Assembly: GCF_039523335.1 (NCBI RefSeq)
Contig: NZ_BAAAFC010000001.1
Span: 558,001-622,000, forward strand
Direction of reading: 5' to 3'
DNA length: 64,000 nucleotides
DNA from: Marinobacter szutsaonensis
GTDB taxonomy: Bacteria; Pseudomonadota; Gammaproteobacteria; Pseudomonadales; Oleiphilaceae
The notes under the pieces are model-generated. The model was given only the letters and a program-made list of their open reading frames with translations, had not been told where the DNA came from and did no database searches. This document shows, piece after piece, positions 28,845 through 40,165 of the stretch. Within the stretch, counting starts at the first letter, position 1, and each line of letters starts with the position of its first letter. The position numbers and the translations under genes are program-made.

Positions 28845-31115
28845 TCAGACGGCTTCCGCGGGTTCGTCCTCGTACTCGAACTCGAGTTCGTCCCCCTTGA
28901 GGTGGATATAGACGTCCCCGCCGTGCTCGGACAGACGCCCGAACAGGATCTGCTCCGCCAGCGGCCGCTTGATCTTGTCCTGGATCAGGCGGGACATCGG
29001 GCGCGCACCCATGGTGACGTCGTAACCGCGTTCCGCGAGCCAGACCTTGGCGTCCTCGTCCACATGCAGAACCACATGCTTCTCGTCCAGCTGAGCCTGC
29101 AGCTCGGTGAGGAACTTGTCGACCACGTGGGTGATGGTCTCCTTCTGGAGATCACGGAACTGGATGATACCATCGAGCCGGTTACGGAATTCCGGTGTGA
29201 AGGTCTTGGTGATTACCTCCATGCCATCGGTGCTGTGATCCTGCTCGCTGAAGCCGATGGAACGACGGGCCATGCTCTCGGCACCGGCGTTGGTGGTCAT
29301 CACCAGAATCACGTGGCGGAAGTCCGCCTTGCGGCCGTTGTTGTCGGTCAGGGTACCGTGGTCCATTACCTGCAACAGCAGGTTGAAGACCTCGGGATGC
29401 GCCTTCTCGATCTCGTCAAGCAGCAACACACAGTGCGGATGCTTGTTGACGGCCTCGGTCAGCAGACCACCCTGGTCGTAGCCCACGTAGCCCGGGGGTG
29501 CGCCAATCAGACGGGACACGGTGTGTCGCTCCATGTACTCGGACATGTCGAAGCGCACCAGCTCGATGCCCAGCACTTTCGCCAGCTGCTTGGTCACCTC
29601 GGTCTTGCCCACCCCGGTGGGGCCGGCAAACAGGAACGCGCCTTCCGGCTTCTCCGGTGCCTTCAGGCCCGCACGGGCAAGCTTGATGGCCGTAGCCAGG
29701 GATTCGATGGCCGGATCCTGCCCGAACACCACCATCTTCAGATCCCGCTCCAGGTTACGGAGCAGATCCTTGTCGCTGGTGGATACATTCTTCGGCGGAA
29801 TCCGCGCAATGTTGGCCACCACGTCCTCGATTTCCGAGACGTCGACGGTCTTCTTGCGCTTGTTTTCCGGCAGCATACGCTGGCGGGCGCCCGCCTCGTC
29901 GATCACATCGATGGCCTTGTCCGGCAAGTGGCGATCGGTAATGTAGCGATCCGCCAGTTCCGCCGCTACCCGCAGGGCCTTGTCCGTGTACTTCAGATCA
30001 TGATGCTTCTCGAAGTTGGGCTTGAGGCCTTTCAGGATCTGGTAGGTATCCTCGACACTCGGCTCGTTGACATCGATCTTCTGGAAGCGGCGAGCCAGCG
30101 CACTGTCCTTCTCGAAGATGCCCCGGAACTCCTGGAAAGTGGTGGAACCGATACAGCGGATTTCACCGGAGCTGAGCATCGGCTTGAGCAGGTTGGACGC
30201 ATCCATTACCCCACCGGACGCGGATCCCGCACCGATGATGGTATGGATCTCGTCGATGAACAGGATCGCATGCTGCTGCTTCTTCAGATCGCTCAGCAGA
30301 CCTTTCAGCCGCTTCTCGAAGTCACCACGGTACTTGGTACCGGCCAGCAACGCGCCCATGTCCAGGGAGTAAACCACCGCATCAGAGATGATGTCCGGCA
30401 CCTGACCGTCCACGATCCGCTTGGCCAGGCCTTCGGCGATGGCGGTCTTGCCCACGCCGGCCTCACCCACCAGCAGCGGGTTGTTCTTGCGCCGGCGCGC
30501 GAGAATCTGGACCACACGCTCGACTTCGTGTTCACGGCCGATCAGCGGGTCGATACGCCCCTGACGAGCCTGCTCGTTCAGGTTCGTGGCGTAGCTTTCC
30601 AGAGGCTTGGACTGGGAGCCCTCTTCTCCTGCCTCCTCGTGGGAGGCCTGGTCGTGGCCTTCCTGATCCTCGGCACCCTGAACCCGGGATATGCCGTGGG
30701 AGACGAAGTTGACCACGTCAATCCGGGCGACGCTCTGCTTCTTCAGCACATACACCGCCTGGCTTTCCTGCTCGCTGAAGATGGCTACCAGAACATTGGC
30801 ACCGGTAACCTCCTTCTTGCCAGAGGACTGGACATGGAAAACAGCCCGCTGGAGCACGCGTTGGAAGCCCAGCGTCGGCTGGGTTTCGCGCTCACTGTCG
30901 TTACTGGGAATCAGTGGTGTGGTGGAGTCGACGAATTCCACCAGTTCTTCCTCGAGGCGCTTGAGGTCAGCACCACAGGCTTTGAGGACGCCCACCGCCG
31001 ATTCATTATCGAGCAGAGCCAACAGTAAATGCTCGACGGTCATGAATTCATGACGCTTGTCCCGGGCATTTTTGAAGGCCGTATTCAGCGTAATTTCAAG
31101 ATCTTTGCTCAGCAT
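28845..31115 (-). CDS. clpA: ATP-dependent Clp protease ATPase subunit ClpA
   Basis: ClpA unfolds proteins and feeds them to ClpP. The 756-residue protein has the N-domain (1-145, where ClpS docks), an acidic linker, AAA module D1 (Walker [15 protein letters not shown], Walker [13 protein letters not shown]) and D2 ([28 protein letters not shown]). The ClpP-binding loop reads IGF. The start is the ATG of [11 protein letters not shown], which aligns with E. coli ClpA; an ATG four codons upstream is less likely. It follows clpS by 18 nt. ClpP is not in the window. Confidence 0.97.
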   Translation of the reverse strand: MLSKDLEITLNTAFKNARDKRHEFMTVEHLLLALLDNESAVGVLKACGADLKRLEEELVEFVDSTTPLIPSNDSERETQPTLGFQRVLQRAVFHVQSSGKKEVTGANVLVAIFSEQESQAVYVLKKQSVARIDVVNFVSHGISRVQGAEDQEGHDQASHEEAGEEGSQSKPLESYATNLNEQARQGRIDPLIGREHEVERVVQILARRRKNNPLLVGEAGVGKTAIAEGLAKRIVDGQVPDIISDAVVYSLDMGALLAGTKYRGDFEKRLKGLLSDLKKQQHAILFIDEIHTIIGAGSASGGVMDASNLLKPMLSSGEIRCIGSTTFQEFRGIFEKDSALARRFQKIDVNEPSVEDTYQILKGLKPNFEKHHDLKYTDKALRVAAELADRYITDRHLPDKAIDVIDEAGARQRMLPENKRKKTVDVSEIEDVVANIARIPPKNVSTSDKDLLRNLERDLKMVVFGQDPAIESLATAIKLARAGLKAPEKPEGAFLFAGPTGVGKTEVTKQLAKVLGIELVRFDMSEYMERHTVSRLIGAPPGYVGYDQGGLLTEAVNKHPHCVLLLDEIEKAHPEVFNLLLQVMDHGTLTDNNGRKADFRHVILVMTTNAGAESMARRSIGFSEQDHSTDGMEVITKTFTPEFRNRLDGIIQFRDLQKETITHVVDKFLTELQAQLDEKHVVLHVDEDAKVWLAERGYDVTMGARPMSRLIQDKIKRPLAEQILFGRLSEHGGDVYIHLKGDELEFEYEDEPAEAV

Positions 31116-31133
31116 GGGCCACCCCAACGTCTG

Positions 31134-31493
31134 TCAGTCCGCACGTTCAATCTCGCAAAGGAGCGGATGCTCGCATTCCGAAGAATACTGGTTCACCTGT
31201 GCTGCCTTTGTTTCTGCGATGTCTCGGGTATATACCCCACATACGGCTTTTCCCTGCGTATGGACGAGCAGCATCACCTGCGTCGCCTTCTCCTCGTTCA
31301 TTCCGAAGAACTTCATCAATACATCCACCACGAAGTCCATGGGGGTGTAGTCATCGTTCAGAAGCACGACCCGGTAACGCGCCGGGCGCTTCAGAGCAGG
31401 CTTTTCGGGCGCAACACTGAGGTCGTCCTGTCGGCCTGGCTGATCGTCCTCCCCCTGATTCAATACTAGTAGAGAATTGTCGATAGTCCGCAT
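31134..31493 (-). CDS. clpS: ATP-dependent Clp protease adapter ClpS
   Basis: ClpS recognises N-terminal Leu, Phe, Tyr and Trp and hands the substrate to ClpA. The 119-residue protein has a flexible N-terminal extension and the binding core [20 protein letters not shown] followed by [20 protein letters not shown]; the Asn-Asp and His residues of the N-degron pocket are present. It is the first gene of clpS-clpA and is divergent from the cspD-like gene, the same order as in E. coli. Confidence 0.97.
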   Translation of the reverse strand: MRTIDNSLLVLNQGEDDQPGRQDDLSVAPEKPALKRPARYRVVLLNDDYTPMDFVVDVLMKFFGMNEEKATQVMLLVHTQGKAVCGVYTRDIAETKAAQVNQYSSECEHPLLCEIERAD

Positions 31494-31835
31494 GTTTCTT
31501 TACCGGTTTACTCGGTGTCCTCGGGTTAAATGTGGTTGTCCGGGGCCGGGTTTTCAAGCGGCCCGGGTGCCCGGACGTGAGATATTTATCAATACGGGGA
31601 TCATACCGCTTCCGGACCGTGTTAAACACACATAACCTCGATAGAAACTATTGACTCCAGGCGCTGATTGGTCGACAGTTAAGAGGCATTGTAAAATAAT
31701 GTAAATGTATACGATGCGAACGTAACCGAGCGCGCAAACGAGTACGCAACCGAGCAACAGGATCCCGGCGGAGTTCCGGGATTCCGGGTGTAACCAATAA
31801 TAAGAACTGACAGCAAAAGAACAGGGGAGTTCATC
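31494..31835. other. clpS/cspD divergent intergenic region
   Basis: This 342-nt gap must hold the promoters of both clpS and the cold-shock-domain gene. I see an AT-rich stretch near 31686-31715 (GTAAAATAATGTAAATGTA), a TTGACT at 31650 without a good -10, and a 7-bp hairpin ATCCCGG/CCGGGAT at 31762-31782 in what would be the cspD leader. No convincing small ORF is present. Confidence 0.5.
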
Positions 31836-32144
31836 ATGCCAAGAGGCAAGGTCAAGTGGTTCAACAATGCCAAGGGCTACGGATTCATCATCGAGGATGG
31901 CTGCAGTGACGACCTGTTTGCCCACTTTTCCTCGGTTCAGATGGACGGCTACAAGACACTGAAAGCCGGTCAGGCCGTCACCTTTGACAAGAAGCCCAGT
32001 GACAAGGGAATTCACGCAGTCAATATCGTGCCCGAGGAAATGCCTTCCCGGCAGTCCCAGGCACCTTCCGGTAGCAGCGAAAAGAAGTCCGCCCCCCGCG
32101 ACGAGGGCCGTGGAGACTACCCCCCGCGGGCAGTAAACGCCTGA
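31836..32144 (+). CDS. cspD: CspD-like cold-shock domain protein
   Basis: The 102-residue protein has one cold-shock domain in residues 1-68 with RNP1 KGYGFI and RNP2 LFAHFSS, followed by a ~35-residue low-complexity tail rich in Ser, Pro and charged residues. In E. coli CspD is a stationary-phase inhibitor of replication and sits next to clpS; position and the DGCSDDLFAHFSSVQMDGYK segment support the same family here. AGGGGAG precedes the ATG. The role in this organism is inferred. Confidence 0.88.
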   Translation: MPRGKVKWFNNAKGYGFIIEDGCSDDLFAHFSSVQMDGYKTLKAGQAVTFDKKPSDKGIHAVNIVPEEMPSRQSQAPSGSSEKKSAPRDEGRGDYPPRAVNA

Positions 32145-32371
32145 AGCGGCAACCTGTTTCCCCATACCTGCCTGACAGACAGGTATGAACCGGATGGCTG
32201 GCGCCGGCGCCAGCCGGGCTGTTGAATAACCGGGATCGATTCAGCGGGCGGCTCGCGCCCCGGCCCGCACTGGTTTTTATTGTCCAACCCCCTGTTGCCA
32301 AATTCCCGGATTCGGGTACCCTGCAAACCTCCATCCCGTTCAATCAGCAACCCACGATACGCATCTCAGGC

Positions 32372-32989
32372 ATGGCCGAACTCGTTCTGTTCAATAAACC
32401 TTTCCAGGTTCTCTGCCAGTTCACCGACCGACGCAACGACCCGGACCAGCCTCCCCGCCAGACTCTGGCTGACTGGATTCCACTTGAGAACGTCTATCCG
32501 GCCGGTCGTCTCGATTTTGATTCCGAGGGCCTCTTGCTGCTCACCGGTGATGGCTCCCTGCAGCACCGGATCGCCTCACCTTCCCTGAAAATGCCCAAAA
32601 CCTATTGGGTCCAGGTGGAAGGCGACATCACCGACGAAGCCCTGTCTCAGCTTGCCGCCGGGGTCGAACTCAAGGACGGCAAGACCCGCCCCGCCAGGGC
32701 GAGGCGTATGAAGGATCCTCAGGTGTGGCCCCGCGTTCCACCGGTCCGGCACCGGGAGTCCGTCCCCACCAGCTGGATCGAGCTGACCATTACCGAGGGC
32801 AAGAATCGCCAGGTCAGGCGCATGACCGCTGCCGTCGGCTTCCCGACACTGCGCCTGATCCGCTACCGTATCGGGGACTGGACACTGGACAACCTGGCCC
32901 CCGGCGAATACCGCACCCTGGCCGTGCACATGCCGGCCACAAAACAACCGGCCAAACATCGACCCAGCAGGAGACGTTCCCGATCATGA
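32372..32989 (+). CDS. rluE: 23S rRNA pseudouridine synthase RluE
   Basis: RluE makes pseudouridine 2457 in 23S rRNA in E. coli. The 205-residue RsuA/RluBEF-family protein starts MAELVLFNKPFQVLCQF, has the catalytic Asp in PAGRLDFDSEGLLLL and the conserved ITEGKNRQVRRMTAAVGFPT, and lacks the S4 domain, as RluE does. A basic tail ends it. The frame is open for 50 codons upstream but those residues are not family-like. The stop overlaps the nudJ start in ATGA. Confidence 0.93.
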   Translation: MAELVLFNKPFQVLCQFTDRRNDPDQPPRQTLADWIPLENVYPAGRLDFDSEGLLLLTGDGSLQHRIASPSLKMPKTYWVQVEGDITDEALSQLAAGVELKDGKTRPARARRMKDPQVWPRVPPVRHRESVPTSWIELTITEGKNRQVRRMTAAVGFPTLRLIRYRIGDWTLDNLAPGEYRTLAVHMPATKQPAKHRPSRRRSRS

Positions 32990-33435
32990 CCTGGACACCC
33001 CACGCAACCGTTGCCGTTATTGTCGAAGATGACCGCGGTCGCTTTCTCATGGTGGAGGAAGTCAGCGGCGGTCAGGTGGTCTTCAACCAGCCCGCCGGGC
33101 ATGTCGAGGAAGATGAAGCCATCCTCGATGCCGTACGCCGGGAAACCCTTGAGGAAACCGGCTGGCAGGTCGAGCCACGTCATTTTCTCGGGGTGTATAC
33201 CTACAAGGCGCCCGCCAACGGCGTTACCTATTATCGCTTCTGCTACGCTGCAGAGGCGGTTCGCCATCACTCTTCCGAGCTCGACGATGGCATCATCGCC
33301 GCCCACTGGCTTGATCTTGAGGACATCCGCCAACTCGGGGACAAGCTGCGCAGCCCCCTGGTTCTCCAGTGCATAGAAGATTACCGAAATGGCCGCCGTT
33401 ATCCGCTTGACGTCATCGTCGATGCGCAGACGTGA
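32986..33435 (+). CDS. nudJ: NUDIX hydrolase NudJ
   Basis: NudJ hydrolyses nucleoside tri/diphosphates and HMP-pyrophosphate in E. coli. The 149-residue protein carries a complete Nudix box, GHVEEDEAILDAVRRETLEE followed by TGW, with all metal-binding Glu residues. It sits between rluE (4-nt overlap) and mnmA, the same order as in E. coli, which supports the NudJ name. The physiological substrate here is not shown. Confidence 0.92.
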   Translation: MTWTPHATVAVIVEDDRGRFLMVEEVSGGQVVFNQPAGHVEEDEAILDAVRRETLEETGWQVEPRHFLGVYTYKAPANGVTYYRFCYAAEAVRHHSSELDDGIIAAHWLDLEDIRQLGDKLRSPLVLQCIEDYRNGRRYPLDVIVDAQT

Positions 33436-33483
33436 TTCCGCGAAAATGTTAGAATCCGACGTTTTAGCGTTAACAGGGCTGAC

Positions 33484-34662
33484 ATGAACACAACACCCCA
33501 TAACAAGTCTCCGGAATCCACCCGTGTCATCGTCGGCATGTCCGGCGGCGTCGATTCTTCCGTGGCTGCCTGGCTTCTGAAACAGCAGGGGTACCAGGTC
33601 GAGGGCCTGTTCATGAAGAACTGGGATGAAGACGACGGCACCGAATACTGTACCGCCATGACCGACCTGGCGGACGCTCAGGCCGTGGCCGATGACATCG
33701 GGATCAAGCTGCACACCGCAAGCTTCGCGGCGGAATACTGGGACCGCGTGTTCGAACACTTCCTCTCCGAGTACAAGGCCGGACGCACCCCCAACCCGGA
33801 CATCCTGTGCAACAAGGAAGTGAAGTTCCGGGCCTTCCTCGACTATGCCATCACCCTGGGCGCGGATTACATCGCCACCGGGCACTATGCCCGCCAGCGC
33901 CCGCTCGAAGACGGCTCCGGCAAGGCCCTGCTCCTGAAAGGTCTCGATCCCAACAAGGACCAGAGCTATTTTCTACATGCGGTTTCCGGTGAGCGTATCG
34001 CCCGCACCCTGTTCCCGGTCGGCGAACTGGAAAAACCCGAGGTGCGGCGGATTGCCGAGGAACAGGGCTTCGTCACCCATGACAAGAAGGATTCCACCGG
34101 CATCTGCTTCATCGGCGAGCGGAAGTTCCGGGACTTCCTGAAACAGTATCTGCCGGCCCAGCCGGGTGATATCGAAACCCCGGACGGCCAGGTCATCGGC
34201 CGGCACCAGGGCCTGATGTATCACACCATCGGCCAGCGACAGGGTTTGGGAATCGGCGGTCTCAGCGAGTTCGGAGACGAACCCTGGTACGTGGCCGACA
34301 AGGATCTGACCCGCAACGTACTGATTGCCGTACAGGGCAAACACCACCCCCTGCTCTTTTCCCGGGGCCTGGTCTCGGGGCCGATCGACTGGGTGGCCGG
34401 CGAGCCACCGGCCGGGCAGTTCCGCTGCAAGGCCAAGACCCGCTACCGCCAGCCGGACCAGGACTGCGAAGTCACTGTACTGGACAGCGGCGTGAAGGTC
34501 GTCTTTGACGATGCCCAGCGTGCGGTTACACCAGGCCAGTCCGTAGTCTTCTACGACGGAGAAATCTGCCTCGGCGGCGGCGTGATCGAGGAAACCTGGC
34601 GTGATGGCGAGCCTCTGCCCGAGCGCCTCCTGAGCACGGAACAGAAGGAAGCCAGCGCATGA
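33484..34662 (+). CDS. mnmA: tRNA-specific 2-thiouridylase MnmA
   Basis: MnmA thiolates the wobble uridine of tRNA-Lys, -Glu and -Gln. The 392-residue protein has the PP-loop [15 protein letters not shown], the nucleophile Cys109 ([12 protein letters not shown]) and the persulfide-carrying Cys208 ([12 protein letters not shown]), then a beta-barrel C-terminus. A TAGAAT -10-like element lies 29 nt before the ATG. The sulfur relay partner TusA is encoded at 51180. The stop overlaps hflD by 4 nt. Confidence 0.97.
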   Translation: MNTTPHNKSPESTRVIVGMSGGVDSSVAAWLLKQQGYQVEGLFMKNWDEDDGTEYCTAMTDLADAQAVADDIGIKLHTASFAAEYWDRVFEHFLSEYKAGRTPNPDILCNKEVKFRAFLDYAITLGADYIATGHYARQRPLEDGSGKALLLKGLDPNKDQSYFLHAVSGERIARTLFPVGELEKPEVRRIAEEQGFVTHDKKDSTGICFIGERKFRDFLKQYLPAQPGDIETPDGQVIGRHQGLMYHTIGQRQGLGIGGLSEFGDEPWYVADKDLTRNVLIAVQGKHHPLLFSRGLVSGPIDWVAGEPPAGQFRCKAKTRYRQPDQDCEVTVLDSGVKVVFDDAQRAVTPGQSVVFYDGEICLGGGVIEETWRDGEPLPERLLSTEQKEASA

Positions 34663-35297
34663 GCCGGTCCCTGCATGACCAGACCCTCGCGCTGGCCGGT
34701 GTTTTCCAGGCGGCCAACCTGGTGCAGCAGATCGCCCATAACGGCCAGTGCAACCCGGCATCCCTGGAGACCTGCATCCGCTCGCTGTTTGCCACCGATC
34801 CGGCCTCAACCCTGGACGTCTATGGGGGCGAGTTGTCCGACATCCGGGAAGGTCTGGTTACCCTTTCCACCGTCATGAGCCAGCAAAGCAAGCAGCGGGA
34901 TATCGAGGTACTCAAATACGTGCTCAACCTGATCCACCTGGAGTCCAAGCTGAACCGCCGTTCCGACATGCTGGACGTGATCGGCAGCCGCATTGATCAG
35001 GCCCGCCATACTGCCAGCCATTTCGGCTATACCCACGCCAACCTGATCGGCAACCTGGCCTCCATCTACGCCGACACCATCAGCACCTTCCGGCAGCGCA
35101 TCCAGGTCACCGGTGACCCTGCGGCACTGCAGCGCGAAGAGAATGCCGACAAGGTACGGGCGCTCCTGCTGGCCGGAATCCGCTCGGCCGTGCTCTGGCG
35201 CCAGTGCGGCGGGCGCCGCTGGCAGCTGATCTTCTCCCGGCGCAAGGTTATCCACCACGCCCGGGAACTGGCTGATAAGGCTCGCCAGCCGCTGTAA
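34659..35297 (+). CDS. hflD: High frequency lysogenization protein HflD homologue
   Basis: The 212-residue, mostly helical protein matches HflD (YcfC): [35 protein letters not shown] and [20 protein letters not shown] are typical. In E. coli HflD binds phage lambda CII and the outer face of the inner membrane, but the normal cellular job is unclear. Its overlap with mnmA and position before purB reproduce the conserved mnmA-hflD-purB order. Confidence 0.94.
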   Translation: MSRSLHDQTLALAGVFQAANLVQQIAHNGQCNPASLETCIRSLFATDPASTLDVYGGELSDIREGLVTLSTVMSQQSKQRDIEVLKYVLNLIHLESKLNRRSDMLDVIGSRIDQARHTASHFGYTHANLIGNLASIYADTISTFRQRIQVTGDPAALQREENADKVRALLLAGIRSAVLWRQCGGRRWQLIFSRRKVIHHARELADKARQPL

Positions 35298-35383
35298 CGG
35301 CATAGCCGGGATTAACGCTGATTCAGAGGGCCCGCTGGTGTATCATTGGCACCCCTGTTTCCCAGTTTGTTTCGATTCTTTGA

Positions 35384-36769
<1,386 letters not shown>

Positions 36770-36784
36770 TAGCGGGAGCACACC

Positions 36785-37936
36785 ATGGACATGCTTGGCG
36801 GACTGACACCTTCCGAATTTCTGCGGGACTACTGGCAGAAAAAACCCTTGGTGATCCGCCAGGCGTTCGCCGGCTTCCAGTGCCCGGTCAGCCCGGATGA
36901 GCTGGCCGGCCTGGCCTGCGAGGAGGGCGTGGAATCCCGGATCGTCATCGAGAATGACGACGGCAAGCCCTGGCAGTTGCACAACGGCCCCTTCACTCCC
37001 GACCGGTTCAGCGACCTGCCGGAGCAGGACTGGACGCTTCTGGTACAAGGGCTGGACCACTGGGTTCCGGAAATTGCCGACCTGCTCGAACACTTCCGGT
37101 TCATTCCCAACTGGCGCCTCGATGACATCATGGCCAGTTACGCCCCGAAAGGTGGCAGCGTCGGCCCCCATTACGATCAGTATGATGTGTTTCTGCTCCA
37201 GGCCCAGGGCCACCGCCGCTGGACCTTCGGCGGCCAGTGCGACCATACCTCGCCGAGAGTGGAAGGCACGCCCCTTCGGATTCTGAGCAGCTGGGAAGGC
37301 GAGGAAACCGTCACCCTGGCTCCGGGCGATATGCTCTACCTGCCGCCGGGCATCGGACATCACGGTGTGGCCGAGAACGATTGCATTACCCTGTCGGTCG
37401 GCTTCCGGGCGCCCACCATCGACGACATCCTGACCGGTTTTACCGACTTTCTGTGCGGCCAGTCAGACGCCGCCGAGCATATCAACGATCCCGACCTCAA
37501 GGTTCAGGACAACCCCGGCACCATTGCCCCGGAAGTGATTGACCGGCTCAACGGCATCATTCAGGAGAAAGTCGGCAACCGCCGGCAGCTTGCCCTGTGG
37601 TTTGGCCAGTACGCCACCGCGCCGAAGAGTCTGGATATCGTGGTTCCCGCCGAGGAGCCGGCGTCCGAAGAGGACCTGGCAGAGGCCATCAACGCCGGCG
37701 AACAGCTTCGCTGGAACGAGGGCTCCAGGTTTGCCTTCTATGAACTCGGCGAAGACACCGCCCTGTTTGTGGATGGTGAGCAATATTTGCTCAAGGGCGA
37801 TGCCCGCCCGCTGGCGCCGCTGTTGTGCGCCGCAGCCCGTGTGGATACGAAAGCACTCTCCGTATTTGCTGCGGACCCCGCCCTGCTCGGACTACTGACG
37901 ACCCTGTACAACCAGGGCTCAGTCTATTTCGAATAG
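36785..37936 (+). CDS. roxA: Ribosomal protein L16 arginine hydroxylase (cupin/JmjC type)
   Basis: RoxA (YcfD) is an Fe(II)/2-oxoglutarate oxygenase that hydroxylates Arg81 of ribosomal protein L16 in E. coli. The 383-residue protein has the JmjC core with metal ligands His129 and Asp131 (GPHYDQYDVFLLQ) and a distal His at about 192 (PPGIGHHGV), then a dimerisation and winged-helix C-terminal half. The N-terminus MDMLGGLTPSEFLRDYWQKK is typical of the family. It is probably co-transcribed with purB. Confidence 0.94.
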   Translation: MDMLGGLTPSEFLRDYWQKKPLVIRQAFAGFQCPVSPDELAGLACEEGVESRIVIENDDGKPWQLHNGPFTPDRFSDLPEQDWTLLVQGLDHWVPEIADLLEHFRFIPNWRLDDIMASYAPKGGSVGPHYDQYDVFLLQAQGHRRWTFGGQCDHTSPRVEGTPLRILSSWEGEETVTLAPGDMLYLPPGIGHHGVAENDCITLSVGFRAPTIDDILTGFTDFLCGQSDAAEHINDPDLKVQDNPGTIAPEVIDRLNGIIQEKVGNRRQLALWFGQYATAPKSLDIVVPAEEPASEEDLAEAINAGEQLRWNEGSRFAFYELGEDTALFVDGEQYLLKGDARPLAPLLCAAARVDTKALSVFAADPALLGLLTTLYNQGSVYFE

Positions 37937-37943
37937 GCGTGTC

Positions 37944-38909
37944 ATGACGGTCCGGATTCGCAAATACAGTTGGCAACTGGCTCCCGGTCATATCCGGGAT
38001 ATTCGCCAGCGCGTGTTTATCGAGGAACAACAGGTACCGCCGGAACTGGAATGGGACGAGACCGACGAGATTGCCGATCACTTCCTGGCGGTGCTGCCTG
38101 ACAACACCCCGGTGGGCGTGGCCCGGCTGTTTTCCAGCCTGAATGAAACCGCCCACATTGGCCGTATGGCAATCCTGCCGGAACATCGGGGCAAAGGCAT
38201 CGGACAGGCGCTGCTCCACCACCTGCTCGCAGAGGCCGCGGGCCAATATGATGAAGTCCGGCTGTCCGCCCAGGAACACGCGATACCTTTCTACCAACGA
38301 TCCGGGTTCCATGTGTGCTCGGACGTCTACGACGATGCCGGGATTCCCCACTACGACATGCGTTGCCTTGCGCCGGAATTGGCCGTCACCGCACTGGAAG
38401 AGCGCGATCACCCCTTGCTTCTGGAGGAGGACCGGCAAAGCTGGCTGTTCGACAACGAGACCCGCATGCTGGCCCTGATGGACTCCCTGGCCGGTCAGGC
38501 AGGTCAGCGGATCTGGCTGTATGACCGGTTGCTGGAACACGACCTGTACGATCGTTTCCGGTTCCGGGAGCTGATTTCCGCCCTCGCCCGTCGCCATCGC
38601 CTCAGCGAAGTCCGGCTGCTGATCCATGACGACAAACCCCTGATCAAACGCCGTCATCAGCTGGTGGAACTGATGCGCCGCCTGCCCAGCCGAATCGAGC
38701 TGAAACTGGTGAACGACGACTATCCCGTGGAGGACCAGCCGTTCATTCTGATCGACCGGGAAGGGGTACTGTACCGCCACAACTTTTACAAGCCTGAGGG
38801 CTTCTGCAACTTTTCCGACAGCGGCCGGGTGAAACTACTCTCGGAAGTTTTCCAGCGTATGTGGGACGCCGGTAGAAGCTCCATCGAACTGCGCCAGCTA
38901 CCGCTCTGA
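37944..38909 (+). CDS. Two-domain GNAT acetyltransferase
   Basis: Residues 1-145 form a GNAT domain close to ElaA-type acetyltransferases: RQRVFIEEQQVP at the start, acetyl-CoA loop RGKGIGQALL and the YQRSGF segment. Residues about 150-321 form a second domain of unknown function (WLFDNETRMLALMDSLAG, IWLYDRLLEHDLYD, FYKPEGFCNFSDSGR) that I cannot assign to an enzyme. It lies 7 nt after roxA and its last 12 nt overlap the convergent LysR gene. The substrate is unknown. Confidence 0.85.
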   Translation: MTVRIRKYSWQLAPGHIRDIRQRVFIEEQQVPPELEWDETDEIADHFLAVLPDNTPVGVARLFSSLNETAHIGRMAILPEHRGKGIGQALLHHLLAEAAGQYDEVRLSAQEHAIPFYQRSGFHVCSDVYDDAGIPHYDMRCLAPELAVTALEERDHPLLLEEDRQSWLFDNETRMLALMDSLAGQAGQRIWLYDRLLEHDLYDRFRFRELISALARRHRLSEVRLLIHDDKPLIKRRHQLVELMRRLPSRIELKLVNDDYPVEDQPFILIDREGVLYRHNFYKPEGFCNFSDSGRVKLLSEVFQRMWDAGRSSIELRQLPL

Positions 38910-39908
38910 ATGACGGACCTGCGGCAGGTCCGAGGATTCGAAACGGGCGCCGAAAGGCGCGAACTCCTCATCCACTTCCTCCGCCACCTCGGCAATAAGT
39001 TTCCTCAGCCATTGGTGATCCGTATTGTGCTGCAGTAACGGGCTCCAGGCCATTTTCAGCTCGAACGGGGGTATTTCGAACGGTGGCACCTTGACCACCA
39101 GGTGGGGATTGTCCTTCTGCAGCCAGGCCGCCCGTGACGGCAGGGTGGCAATCAGGTCGTGCTGCTCGGCCAGCAGCATAGCCACCTGGTAGTGGCGGGT
39201 GAACACGGAAATCTGCCGCTTGGCCCCCATGCGCCCGAGCGCCTCATCCACCCAGCCAAGACGCTGCACGTCTTTGGGATTCACCCCCACACCAACGCCA
39301 AAACCGGTCTTGCTGACCCAGATATGACTCGCCGCCAGGTAGGTATCGAGGGTAAACGGCTCCTTGAGGATCGGATTCCGGGCATTCATCAGGCAGGCAA
39401 AATACTCGGTCCAGAGCGTTTTCTGGTGAAACGACTGGGGAATCTTGTCGAAGCGATTGATGGCCATATCCAGCCGCCCCTGCTCCACGTCCAGGAAGCT
39501 CACGTCACTGGGGGTCAGCACATCCAGGGTGACATGGGGCGCCTCCTGGCGGATCCGGCGCAGTACCCGGGGCATAAGGCAGGACTCGGCGTAGTCACTG
39601 GCCATGATCCGGAACACCCGTTGGCTCTCCATGGCCGAGAAGGGTGTTTTCTCCTGCACCGCCTGCTCGATATCCGAAAGAATGCCACGAACCAGCGGCT
39701 GCAATTCCCTGGCCCGTTCCGTGGCCGTCATCCCTTCGCTGGTTCTGACCAGCAACGGATCGGCAAACAGGTCCCGCAATCGCCGCAGGCCGTTACTCAT
39801 GGCAGGCTGGGTAATCCCTAGATGGTTAGCCGCCTTGGTCACGTTACGTTCCCGCAACAGCACATCGAGATATACCAGCAGGTTCAGGTCGACACGGGAA
39901 AGATCCAT
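38898..39908 (-). CDS. LysR-family transcriptional regulator
   Basis: The 336-residue protein has the N-terminal winged helix (DLSRVDLNLLVYLDVLLRER, recognition region AANHLGITQPAMSNGLRRLR) and a periplasmic-binding-like effector domain from about 90. The NLLVYLDVLLRERNVTKAA style is of the NodD/LeuO-like branch. The ATG at 39908 has GGAG 6 nt upstream; the frame is open 49 codons further but these are not LysR-like. It is divergent from a sensor kinase, and an inverted repeat lies in the gap. Target and effector are unknown. Confidence 0.92.
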   Translation of the reverse strand: MDLSRVDLNLLVYLDVLLRERNVTKAANHLGITQPAMSNGLRRLRDLFADPLLVRTSEGMTATERARELQPLVRGILSDIEQAVQEKTPFSAMESQRVFRIMASDYAESCLMPRVLRRIRQEAPHVTLDVLTPSDVSFLDVEQGRLDMAINRFDKIPQSFHQKTLWTEYFACLMNARNPILKEPFTLDTYLAASHIWVSKTGFGVGVGVNPKDVQRLGWVDEALGRMGAKRQISVFTRHYQVAMLLAEQHDLIATLPSRAAWLQKDNPHLVVKVPPFEIPPFELKMAWSPLLQHNTDHQWLRKLIAEVAEEVDEEFAPFGARFESSDLPQVRHSER

Positions 39909-39989
39909 CGGGCGCTCCGGCGTTGCATCAGGGGAGAATCGGATAGTGCTTGCCCGCAAGCAGGCAAAATATTCACCATAATCATACAG

Positions 39990-40009
39990 TTGTGCTGAAA
40001 AATTCACAA
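39990..40009. promoter_or_regulatory. Inverted repeat upstream of the LysR gene
   Basis: TTGTG and CACAA are separated by 10 nt (20 bp overall) in the AT-rich gap between the LysR gene and the sensor kinase. It could be the LysR autoregulatory site. The arms are short, so chance is possible. Confidence 0.35.
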
Positions 40010-40165
40010 AATCTATAACCCGATTGGGCCACGTCATCCAAAACACGGATTCCATTCGCCTTTTCTGCTACCCTTGCCCTCGCGTGTTGAATACTATCGG
40101 CGACCCTCAGCCACCGCGCCGGGTTCCGATGCTTAACCTGCCGGGAACAGAGACAGCAACTACCC

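Noticed and set aside
28827..31028. A 733-codon open frame on the plus strand opposite clpA
   Set aside because: It is the mirror of a strongly conserved gene in GC-rich DNA. It has no ribosome site and no family resemblance, and it would span the clpA terminator.
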